NCBI GenBank assembly: GCA_964583865.1
Contig: CAZOXZ010000172.1
Location: 1-5,010 of the forward strand
Direction of reading: 5' to 3'
DNA: 5,010 nucleotides
Source of the DNA: DASSBG01 sp964583865
GTDB taxonomy: Bacteria > Pseudomonadota > Gammaproteobacteria > Xanthomonadales > Rhodanobacteraceae
Below are positions 1 through 4,957 of the stretch, piece by piece. The position numbers and the translations under genes are program-made. A model generated the notes under the pieces. The model was not told where the DNA came from, made no database searches, and was given only the letters and a program-made list of their open reading frames with translations. Numbering within the stretch: position 1 is the first letter of the stretch; each line of letters starts with the position of its first letter.

Positions 1-157
1 GCGAGCTGCGAACCGCCGATAGGGCGGTTCGGTCTCGCTCCCCCTGTAGGAGCGCACCTGTGCGCGACCGGGTACAAACGACCCGCATTGGACGAAACCC
101 ACGGGACAAGGCATCCTGCCAAGGGCCGCCGGTCTGGCCATCCATGGCCAGCCGCTC
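1..157. repeat. Composite repeat unit, copy 1
   Basis: First of two tandem units that differ by about nine substitutions and one inserted base. The unit has three palindromic parts in order. (a) A two-tier hairpin at 1-38: outer stem 1-5 with 34-38, inner 9-bp stem 9-17 with 23-31, loop 18-22. (b) A GTAG-headed REP at 46-68. (c) A palindrome at 134-151 of the form CTGGCCAT-CC-ATGGCCAG. The spacer holds a segment, ACCCACGGGACAAGGCATCC, that recurs inverted near the other end of the window. No credible reading frame runs through the unit; frames open here are chance extensions. The unit may begin before base 1, because the window starts exactly at its first visible base. Confidence 0.85.
46..68 (+). 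repeat. GTAG-type REP palindrome
   Basis: GTAG at 46-49 is followed by a short palindrome, GCGCAC-CT-GTGCGC. This matches the general design of REP elements mobilised by REP-associated tyrosine transposases (RAYT/TnpA-REP): a conserved tetranucleotide, GTAG or GTGG, 5' of a small stem-loop. No transposase gene is present in the window, so any mobility would have to come from elsewhere in the genome. The family assignment rests on the motif design and on memory, not on a search. Confidence 0.75.
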
Positions 158-315
158 GCGAGCTGCGAGTCGCCGATAGGGCGGTTCGGTCTCGCTCCCC
201 CTGTAGGAGCGCACTTGTGCGCGACCGGGCACAAACGACCCGCGTGGAACGAGACCCACGGGACAAGGCATCCATGCCAAGGGCCGCCGGTCTGGCCATC
301 CATGGCCAGCCGTTC
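158..315. repeat. Composite repeat unit, copy 2
   Basis: Second tandem copy, offset 157 bp from the first, with one inserted base near 275. It keeps all three palindromes: lead hairpin 158-195, GTAG REP 203-225, and terminal palindrome 292-309. In the lead hairpin two adjacent bases of the left arm changed (AC to GT) while the right arm did not. Those two pairs become G-T and T-G wobbles, so the fold survives in single-stranded form. The REP has one loop change (CT to TT) with an intact stem. The differences between copies cluster in the spacer at 232-252, outside the palindromes. Confidence 0.85.
203..225 (+). repeat. GTAG-type REP palindrome, second copy
   Basis: Same element as at 46-68 and in the same orientation, 157 bp further on. 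It has a GTAG head at 203-206 and stem GCGCAC/GTGCGC around a TT loop. Together with the first copy it forms a direct pair, spaced as part of the larger tandem unit. Confidence 0.75.
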
Positions 316-357
316 GCCGGCTGCGACCTGCCACTGGCAGGTCGGTCCGGCTCACCC
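316..357. repeat. Third, partial copy: lead hairpin only
   Basis: The tandem array ends with a diverged copy of the lead hairpin alone, with no REP or spacer after it. The architecture is the same as in copies 1 and 2: a 5-bp outer stem (GCCGG 316-320 with CCGGC 347-351), a CTG bulge, a 9-bp inner stem (CGACCTGCC 324-332 with GGCAGGTCG 336-344), a 3-nt loop ACT, and GT on the return side. Both stems are perfect although several pairs differ from copy 1. The element ends about 25 bp before a possible phaR -10 box, so it lies just upstream of, or within, the phaR control region. Confidence 0.7.
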
Positions 358-372
358 ATTCCCCGTCGATTC

Positions 373-381
373 TGCTATGTT
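373..381 (+). promoter_or_regulatory. Candidate extended -10 box for phaR
   Basis: TGCTATGTT at 373-381 fits an extended -10 element: TG, one base, then a hexamer with T, A and final T in the key places (TATGTT). No convincing -35 is present at the usual distance, which an extended -10 can tolerate. A start of transcription six to eight bases downstream would fall at about 387-389, on the chosen phaR ATG. There is no purine-rich ribosome binding site before either candidate ATG (377 or 389), which agrees with a leaderless message. This is inference from sequence only. Confidence 0.4.
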
Positions 382-388
382 CTCGCAC

Positions 389-886
389 ATGACAGACGAA
401 GCGCGCATCATCAAGAAGTATCCCAACCGCAGGTTGTACGACACGGGCATTTCCAGTTACATCACGCTGGAAGACGTGCGGCAGCTGGTCGTCGCTGGAG
501 AACCGTTTGAGGTCCACGATGCCAAGTCGGGCAAGGACCTGACGCGGCAGGTGCTGTTGCAGATCATCGCCGAACACGAGGAGCACGGGCAGCCGATCCT
601 GTCGACCCGTCTTCTGAGCGGGATCATCCGGTTCTACGGCGATTCGATGCAGGGTTTCATGGGGCCGTACCTGGAACACAGCATGGAGGCCTTCCTGGAA
701 CAGCAGCACAAGCTCCGCAGCCAGATGGACAACCTCATGGGCCAGGGCCCGTGGGCGATGTTCAAGGAAGTGAATGCGCGCAACATGGATCTGTGGCAGA
801 ACTTCCAACGGGATTTCATGGATGCCGCGTCCGGCAACCGGCCGGCATCCACCGACAAGGCGGATTCACGCAAGAAAACATCCTGA
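389..886 (+). CDS. phaR: Polyhydroxyalkanoate synthesis regulator PhaR
   Basis: A 165-residue DNA-binding regulator of PHA storage. Family members repress phasin and PHA genes and are released by binding to nascent PHA granules. Residues about 6-65 form the PHB/PHA accumulation regulator DNA-binding domain, with the hallmark IIKKYPNRRLYDT at 7-19 and SSYITLEDVRQLV after it. Residues about 68-108 match the second PHB_acc domain (RLLSGIIRFYGDSMQGFM, then PYLEHSMEAFLEQQ). The C-terminus has a phasin-like amphipathic stretch (MFKEVNARNMDLWQNFQRDF, 124-143) and a polar basic tail. The ATG at 389 is preferred because family members have few residues before IIKKYPNRRLYDT; an in-frame ATG at 377 would add four residues, and its bases overlap a possible -10 box. 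The longer upstream frame comes from repeat DNA and is not credible. It is followed after 87 bp by phbB, a likely target or partner. The family call is secure; the targets here are inferred. Confidence 0.95.
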   Translation: MTDEARIIKKYPNRRLYDTGISSYITLEDVRQLVVAGEPFEVHDAKSGKDLTRQVLLQIIAEHEEHGQPILSTRLLSGIIRFYGDSMQGFMGPYLEHSMEAFLEQQHKLRSQMDNLMGQGPWAMFKEVNARNMDLWQNFQRDFMDAASGNRPASTDKADSRKKTS

Positions 887-914
887 TCCGGATCCAGCTT
901 TCCTGACTCACGAC

Positions 915-943
915 GGCCATCCGCCGCGAGCGGTCGGGTGGCC
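915..943 (+). terminator. GC-rich hairpin between phaR and phbB (terminator or attenuator)
   Basis: GGCCATCCG at 915-923 pairs with CGGGTGGCC at 935-943, giving nine pairs of which one is G-T. After a bulged T at 934, CCG 924-926 pairs with CGG 931-933, closing on a CGAG tetraloop. The stem is followed by TTTGCCTT, a short and interrupted T tract, so it is a weak intrinsic terminator by the usual standard but a strong fold. It starts 28 bp after the phaR stop and ends 30 bp before the phbB ATG. It could end phaR transcription, or attenuate readthrough into phbB. Confidence 0.55.
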
Positions 944-962
944 TTTGCCTTCACTGTTTTGC

Positions 963-967
963 AAGGA
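963..967 (+). promoter_or_regulatory. Ribosome binding site of phbB
   Basis: AAGGA lies six bases before the ATG at 974, which is ideal spacing, and decides that start over the in-frame GTG at 938. The GTG falls inside the upstream hairpin and lacks such a site. The palindrome TTGCAA at 959-964 overlaps the start of this site. Confidence 0.8.
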
Positions 968-973
968 CCGTTT

Positions 974-1720
974 ATGACCTCACGTACTGCAATCATCACG
1001 GGCGGCATCGGCGGCCTCGGCAGCGCCATGTGTCGCCAGCTGGCCAAGGCCGGGCACCATGTCATCGCCGCCGATCTGGCCAGCCGCGAAGACCGCATCG
1101 AAGCGTTCGGCGAAGAGATGCGCGATTTCGGCGAGCGGGTGCAATTCATGCCCGTGGACGTTTCCAGCACGGAAAGCTGCCAGGCGCTGGTGTCCGCAGT
1201 CGAGAACAGTCATGACAGCGTCGACATCCTGGTGAATGCGGCCGGCATCACGCGCGACGCCAGCTTCCGCAAGATGGACGCCGCGCAGTGGCAGGAGCTG
1301 ATGCGGGTGAACATGGACAGCCTGTTCAACATGTGCCGGCCGGTCGTCGAGGGCATGTGCCAGCGTGGTTTCGGCCGCATCGTCAACATCAGTTCGGTCA
1401 ACGGCCAGACGGGCCAGTTCGGCCAGACCAACTATTCGGCGGCCAAGGCCGGCATGCACGGTTTCACCATGGCGCTGGCACGCGAAGTGGCACGCAAGGG
1501 TGTGACCGTCAATACGGTGTCGCCCGGCTACTGCAACACGGCTCTGGTGATGGCCGTGCCGGAAAAGATTCGCCAGCAGATCGTGGCCCAGGTGCCGGTG
1601 GGACGCCTCGGCGAACCGGCGGACATTGCTCGCGCCGTGGCCTTCCTTGCCGCGGATGACGCCGGCTACATCACCGGCGCCAACCTGCCGGTCAACGGCG
1701 GTTACTTCATGAGTTTCTGA
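974..1720 (+). CDS. phbB: Acetoacetyl-CoA reductase (short-chain dehydrogenase)
   Basis: A 248-residue cytoplasmic reductase of the short-chain dehydrogenase/reductase (SDR) superfamily. It reduces acetoacetyl-CoA to (R)-3-hydroxybutyryl-CoA, the monomer for PHB synthase. The Rossmann motif TGGIGGLG is at 9-16, NAAG at 88-91, and the tetrad is Asn113, Ser141, Tyr154 and Lys158 (NYSAAKAG). The block SSVNGQTGQFGQTNYSAAKAG (140-160) is the PhaB signature; its Q148/F149/Q151 correspond to substrate-pocket positions of Cupriavidus PhaB. The C-terminus (GYITGANLPVNGGYFMSF) is typical, and the length matches the family (about 246). Asp34 ends the second beta strand (VIAADLASR), a position that in classical SDRs favours NAD(H), whereas the Cupriavidus enzyme uses NADPH. 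PhaR lies upstream; thiolase and synthase genes are not in the window. FabG-type 3-oxoacyl-ACP reductase is the main alternative, but the GQFGQTNY block and the PhaR neighbour favour PhbB. Confidence 0.93.
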   Translation: MTSRTAIITGGIGGLGSAMCRQLAKAGHHVIAADLASREDRIEAFGEEMRDFGERVQFMPVDVSSTESCQALVSAVENSHDSVDILVNAAGITRDASFRKMDAAQWQELMRVNMDSLFNMCRPVVEGMCQRGFGRIVNISSVNGQTGQFGQTNYSAAKAGMHGFTMALAREVARKGVTVNTVSPGYCNTALVMAVPEKIRQQIVAQVPVGRLGEPADIARAVAFLAADDAGYITGANLPVNGGYFMSF

Positions 1721-1736
1721 CGCCGAAGACCCCGGA

Positions 1737-2327
1737 TCAGTTGACGGGCGTCACGCTGACACGCACGCGCAGGCGCTCGCCCGGATCGTAGGCCATGCGC
1801 GACATGTAGATATCGCCCTGGTAACGATACTCGACGTCATAACCGCTGATCCGTCGCTCCCGGCTGACCTGCGGCACCGTGTGGCACCGAGTCTGGACTT
1901 CCGAGTGGGTGGCGTCGTTGCCCGTGGCCACGCCATGACCGATGGCACCGCCGGCCACGGCACCCACGACCGTGGCGGCCTGACGTCCGTCACCCTTGCC
2001 CACGGTGTTGCCGAGCACACCGCCCACAATGGCACCGATGACCGCACCGGCGGCGCCATTGCCCCGGGTTTGCCCGGTCACGCGGACATCACGGCACTGG
2101 CGCTGCGGTCGCGCAACCGAAACGGACTCGTAGACGGGATCGACGCGCAATACATCGGCCCAGGCAAAATGCGTGCTTCCGGCGCTCGGCGCCATGCCGC
2201 CAGCACCTGCCGCACCGTAATCCGGCGCCGGCGGAATGGCGGTGGTCTGCGCTGCGACAGTGCCGGCAAAAACGCACAACGCGCCGACAATGACCAGCGA
2301 CTGATGGACTTTTCGACCTGAAGACAT
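1737..2327 (-). CDS. Exported glycine-zipper 2TM-domain protein
   Basis: A 196-residue predicted envelope protein of unknown function. Residues 1-26 look like a Sec signal peptide: basic GRK at 4-6, hydrophobic LVIVGALCVFAGTV, and a VAA|Q cut site. A Pro/Gly/Ala-rich linker follows to about 55, then a conserved block (WADVLRVDPVYESVSVARP, 56-74). Next is a glycine-zipper segment of the Rickettsia 17-kDa antigen type (about 91-134), with two small-residue helices, GAAGAVIGAIVGGVLGNTVG and AATVVGAVAGGAIGHGVATG. Cys79 and Cys148 flank the zipper and could form a disulfide. The C-terminus (YDVEYRYQGDIYMSRMAYDPGERLRVRVSV) is a small beta-rich domain seen in relatives of this family. There is no lipobox, so it is not evidently a lipoprotein. 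No ribosome binding site precedes the ATG, yet it is the only start that keeps the signal peptide. It converges on phbB with 16 bp between the stop codons. Domain call good; role unknown. Confidence 0.85.
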   Translation of the reverse strand: MSSGRKVHQSLVIVGALCVFAGTVAAQTTAIPPAPDYGAAGAGGMAPSAGSTHFAWADVLRVDPVYESVSVARPQRQCRDVRVTGQTRGNGAAGAVIGAIVGGVLGNTVGKGDGRQAATVVGAVAGGAIGHGVATGNDATHSEVQTRCHTVPQVSRERRISGYDVEYRYQGDIYMSRMAYDPGERLRVRVSVTPVN

Positions 2328-2401
2328 GTGACGGACCCGGGAGGGGCCATGTATGGATGCAGGGCTATTGCACCAAAGTATCGCTGAACCCTTGCTAAGG
2401 A

Positions 2402-2425
2402 GCCTGCCAGCGATTCAGGCAGGGC
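2402..2425 (-). terminator. Inverted repeat downstream of the receptor gene
   Basis: CCTGCC at 2403-2408 pairs with GGCAGG at 2418-2423 across a 9-nt loop, with an alternative register GCCTG 2402-2406 with CAGGC 2416-2420. It lies about 22 bp past the receptor stop in the direction of that gene. A second tiny palindrome, CCTT-GCT-AAGG, is at 2390-2400. No T tract follows on the transcribed strand, so it is at best a weak terminator or a 3'-end structure protecting the mRNA. Confidence 0.3.
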
Positions 2426-2446
2426 CCGGCAAGGTCTTCCTGATCT

Positions 2447-4630
2447 TCAGAAGGCGTAGCGCAGCGACAACACGGCGCCCCGCGGGGGACCGTAGAAATT
2501 GAACGTACCGGTGCTGCCCACGCGGCTGTAATATTTCTCGTCCAGCAGGTTGGTGACATTCAGCTGTACCGAACAACGGTCGCTGAATGTCCACGATGCC
2601 ATCACGTCGACCACCTGATACTCCGGCGCGCGGATGCCCTGGGAGGAGCGGAATCCACTGCTGGTGGTAAGGCCACCGGCCAGGCTCAGGCCCTCCAGGA
2701 CGTTGTTGGCGAAGCTGTACTTGGCCCACAACTTGAAACTGTTCTCCGGCATCAGCAGGTAAATGGCCGCCGGATCGCCGCGGTGCATGCTGCCCGCGTC
2801 GACTTCGGTATCCAGCCAGGTGTAACCGGCCACCAGGTCCAGGTTGGCCGTCACGGCACCATTGACTTCAATCTCGGCACCCTGGACACGGCGCGAATCA
2901 AGCTCTGCGGCATAATGCTGGCCCGGCACCGAGGCCGCGTGATGGCGGTCGTACAGGCGGAAGGCGCTGGCACGGGCATTGATCGCGCCCTGGAAATAGC
3001 TGCCCTTGAGGCCGACTTCATACTGCGTGCCGGTGCGCGGCTGGATCAGGTTGCCGTCCTTGTCCGCTTCGGTCTGCGGCGTGAAGACTTTCGAGTAACT
3101 GGCGTACAGCGAGTGATCCAGGCCGAGGTCGAGGATCAGGCCCAGGTAGGGCGTTACCTTGCCGGACTCCTCGCCCGAGTCGAGTTGGCCGTTGGCCTTG
3201 TTGCTCTGCTCGATTCGATAGCGACTGAGACGTGCGCCGGCAATCACGGCCAGGTTCTGCCACGGTCGCACGGTGGCCTTGGCGTAGGCACCGGTTTCCT
3301 TCAGCGTGGTTTCCATGGCCTGGCTTCGTGCGTCGGGACTGGCAAGAATGTCCACGAACGGCAAGTCGGCGAAGTCCGGCAAGGGCACACTGACATGCGG
3401 GTTGTAGCGGGCACGGGTGGCGTCAGTGGCAAAACGCTTGTGATCGACGCCGACCACGAACTCGCCCGGATTTCCGGCCAGATCAAACACCATGCTGTAG
3501 CTGCCGTCCATGGACAGTGATGTCTGGCCCACGTCGCACCCAAGGCCCACGACCGCTACGGTCCCGTCATCCGCCAGCGGCCCGCCACCGAACAGATAAT
3601 TGCAACCGGCGTCGCGATCCGAATAGCGCACGCCCAGGCGCCCCTGGGAGAGAGCGGAAAAATCATGCCTGAGTTCACCGATGACATCGCTGCTGCGGCC
3701 TTCGAAGCTGTTCCAGCGCGCCCCGGCAAAGGTACCGCGATCAATATCCAGCAAGCTGCCATCGGCTGCCGTTGGCAGACCGTTGCTGACGGTGATGTCG
3801 CGATCCTGGTGCAGCAGCGCCAGAAAGCCGGTGGTGTGTGCTCCGAGATCGGCGTCCAGCGCGCCGTAAAAGGTCTTGCCGGTGTTGCCACCAAAGTCCG
3901 TGAAGCCGTCGGTGTGATCGTGGGCGACAACAAGGCGCCCGCGCAGTTTGCCGCCGGCCGTCAGCGGCCCGGCGACATCACCCATCAGGCGATACTGGGA
4001 GAAGCTGCCGTACTGGCCAAGCAGGTTGACGTGTGGCTCACTTGTCGGCCGCTTCAACACCAGGTTGACGATACCGCCCAGCTCGCTGGTGCTGTTCAGC
4101 AGACCGGATGGCCCACGCATCAGCTCCACCCGGTCGACGGCTGCCAACGATGGCAAGGTGCCGTTGATGCTGGCCATGGGCGCCGGCAGGCCATCCAGAT
4201 TGAACTGGCTGTACTCGTAGCCGCGCGCATAGATCGAGGACCGACCGATGTCGTTGGTCAGCACCCGCATGCCGGGCGTGTGCTTAGCCATCTCGTCCAG
4301 GGTGTCGAGGTTCTGGTCTTCGATGCGCTGGCGCGTGATGACCGTGATCGATTGCGGAATGCCGCGCAGCAAGGTGGACGTGCGGCTGCCCACGGTCGCC
4401 GCATCGACGGTGTAACCACCGGTCTGCTCCGACGGCGGCATGCCGAACACGCGCGTGCCCTCGACGATCACCGGCGCCAACGCCACCGTCGTCTTGTCGT
4501 GCTTGCCGTCCTTTTCCCCGGCCTGCGTCCGGCCCTGCTCGCCGGCGGGTTCTTGCGCCCAGGCCGGCAACGACGCCAAGTTTGAGCCAGCCAGCGCCAG
4601 CGCGATACAACTCGTCAACAACCGTTTCAT
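2447..4630 (-). CDS. TonB-dependent siderophore receptor
   Basis: A 727-residue outer-membrane receptor that imports a ferric siderophore with energy from TonB-ExbBD. The signal peptide is residues 1-25 (MKRLLTSCIALALAG..., cut AWA|Q). A charged linker and a TonB-box-like stretch (about 49-58, VALAPVIVEG) precede the plug domain (about 85-195). Plug landmarks are GIPQSITVITRQRIEDQN, ARGYEYSQFNLDGLP, VDRVELMRGPSGLLNS and GGIVNLVLKRPT, the pattern of FhuE/FpvA-like receptors. The 22-stranded barrel fills the rest and ends NVTNLLDEKYYS...YGPPRGAVLSLRYAF, with the terminal Phe used for barrel assembly. There is no N-terminal STN signalling domain, so it is a transporter and not a sigma-factor transducer. 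Cys343 and Cys365 could form a disulfide in an extracellular loop. The ATG at 4630 is chosen because AAGGA lies six bases before it and the protein then starts directly at the signal peptide; an ATG at 4684 would fall inside the Fur box. No siderophore synthesis genes adjoin it, so the ligand is unknown and may be a foreign siderophore. Confidence 0.95.
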   Translation of the reverse strand: MKRLLTSCIALALAGSNLASLPAWAQEPAGEQGRTQAGEKDGKHDKTTVALAPVIVEGTRVFGMPPSEQTGGYTVDAATVGSRTSTLLRGIPQSITVITRQRIEDQNLDTLDEMAKHTPGMRVLTNDIGRSSIYARGYEYSQFNLDGLPAPMASINGTLPSLAAVDRVELMRGPSGLLNSTSELGGIVNLVLKRPTSEPHVNLLGQYGSFSQYRLMGDVAGPLTAGGKLRGRLVVAHDHTDGFTDFGGNTGKTFYGALDADLGAHTTGFLALLHQDRDITVSNGLPTAADGSLLDIDRGTFAGARWNSFEGRSSDVIGELRHDFSALSQGRLGVRYSDRDAGCNYLFGGGPLADDGTVAVVGLGCDVGQTSLSMDGSYSMVFDLAGNPGEFVVGVDHKRFATDATRARYNPHVSVPLPDFADLPFVDILASPDARSQAMETTLKETGAYAKATVRPWQNLAVIAGARLSRYRIEQSNKANGQLDSGEESGKVTPYLGLILDLGLDHSLYASYSKVFTPQTEADKDGNLIQPRTGTQYEVGLKGSYFQGAINARASAFRLYDRHHAASVPGQHYAAELDSRRVQGAEIEVNGAVTANLDLVAGYTWLDTEVDAGSMHRGDPAAIYLLMPENSFKLWAKYSFANNVLEGLSLAGGLTTSSGFRSSQGIRAPEYQVVDVMASWTFSDRCSVQLNVTNLLDEKYYSRVGSTGTFNFYGPPRGAVLSLRYAF

Positions 4631-4636
4631 CATCCA

Positions 4637-4641
4637 TCCTT
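4637..4641 (-). promoter_or_regulatory. Ribosome binding site of the receptor gene
   Basis: On the minus strand AAGGA precedes two adjacent ATG codons (4631-4633 and 4628-4630). Spacing is three bases to the first and six to the second, so the second, encoding MKRLL, is the better start. Confidence 0.75.
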
Positions 4642-4669
4642 CACATCGGAACAGAAAATCCACGAATCC

Positions 4670-4688
4670 GGAAATGGGAATCATTCGC
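4670..4688 (-). promoter_or_regulatory. Fur-box-like operator
   Basis: The plus strand reads GGAAATGGGAATCATTCGC, matching 13 of 19 positions of the classical Fur consensus GATAATGATAATCATTATC, with AATCATT intact. It lies 40 bp upstream of the receptor start codon and, by the promoter proposed here, about 12 to 30 bases downstream of the transcription start. Fur bound there would block early transcription under iron-replete conditions. Siderophore receptors are standard Fur targets, which supports the call. Confidence 0.65.
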
Positions 4689-4706
4689 GTTACGCGGAGC
4701 GGGCGC

Positions 4707-4737
4707 AGTATAACCGAAACGGCGCGATGGCATACAA
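4707..4737 (-). promoter_or_regulatory. Candidate promoter of the receptor gene
   Basis: Read on the minus strand, TATACT (4712 down to 4707) matches the -10 consensus at five of six bases. The best -35 candidate is TTGTAT (4737 down to 4732) with a 19-bp spacer, longer than ideal. Transcription would start near 4700, giving a leader of about 70 nt that contains the Fur box. Confidence 0.5.
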
Positions 4738-4751
4738 GCCGCAGTGTGGTC

Positions 4752-4775
4752 GCATGGATGCCCTGTCCCGTGGGT
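4752..4775 (-). repeat. Diverged inverted copy of part of the left-hand repeat unit
   Basis: These 24 bases are the reverse complement of 254-277 in copy 2 of the left repeat with a single mismatch (key part ATGCCCTGTCCCGTGGGT). Weaker resemblance continues for about 13 bases beyond 4775. The hairpins and REP of the full unit are not found next to it. It is best read as a remnant of the same dispersed family in opposite orientation, about 4.5 kb away. Confidence 0.6.
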
Positions 4776-4870
4776 GCCGATGCACACGCACCGGCAGCCC
4801 ACAGTCATTGCCGCGAACCCGGACGCGCCCACGGCCCCCGGTTACCGGCTCCCGATTCCCGCCACAATTG

Positions 4871-4905
4871 CCTGCTCCGTCGCTGCGCTCCTTGAGCAGG
4901 CCTGC
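4871..4905. repeat. Inverted repeat with adjoining palindrome
   Basis: CCTGCTC at 4871-4877 pairs perfectly with GAGCAGG at 4894-4900 around a 16-nt loop. The right arm runs into the palindrome GCAGGCCTGC at 4896-4905. It lies within the non-coding stretch upstream of the receptor promoter. It could be part of a REP-type cluster with the next element; no T tract follows in either direction. Confidence 0.45.
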
Positions 4906-4920
4906 GGTGCAAGCCCCGGT

Positions 4921-4955
4921 GTAGGCCGGATCAAACGCGCAGCGCGGATCCGGCA
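4921..4955 (+). repeat. Second type of GTAG-headed REP palindrome
   Basis: GTAG at 4921-4924 is followed by GCCGGATC (4925-4932), which pairs with GATCCGGC (4947-4954). The 14-nt interior contains CGC and GCG arms that can pair further. It has the same GTAG-plus-stem design as the REPs at 46 and 203 but an unrelated stem sequence, so it belongs to another REP family, presumably served by a different transposase. Confidence 0.65.
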
Positions 4956-4957
4956 CC

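Noticed and set aside
1..315. CRISPR array
   Set aside because: Units are about 157 bp with nearly identical spacers, not short repeats with unique spacers, and no cas genes are present.
215..388. N-terminal extension of PhaR from an ATG at 215
   Set aside because: The extra residues come from the repeat unit, and known PhaR proteins begin just before IIKKYPNRRLYDT.
88..510. Plus-strand frame through the repeat units and into phaR in another frame
   Set aside because: The sequence is translated repeat DNA, very rich in Arg, followed by out-of-frame phaR; not a credible protein.
634..1459. Minus-strand frames opposite phaR and phbB
   Set aside because: They overlap two well-supported genes, span the phaR-phbB gap and its hairpin, and show no domain or signal.
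1718..1753. Inverted repeat TGACGCC/GGCGTCA over the two convergent stop codons as a bidirectional terminator
   Set aside because: Only 7 bp of stem with a 22-nt loop and no T tract; too weak to annotate.
2328..2400. Promoter for the glycine-zipper gene (GATACT or CATACA as -10)
   Set aside because: No -35 at proper spacing for either hexamer, so I could not support a choice.
2783..3520. Plus-strand open frame of 245 codons opposite the receptor gene
   Set aside because: Antisense shadow of the barrel-coding region; no family motif and no ribosome binding site that I can support.
3665..4585. Long plus-strand open frame of 306 codons opposite the receptor gene
   Set aside because: It lies fully antisense to a receptor with complete domain structure. 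The translation is low in recognisable motifs, and such shadow frames are expected in GC-rich DNA.
4630..4684. Receptor start at the ATG at 4684
   Set aside because: It would place the start inside the Fur-like site and add 18 residues before a normal signal peptide, without a ribosome binding site.
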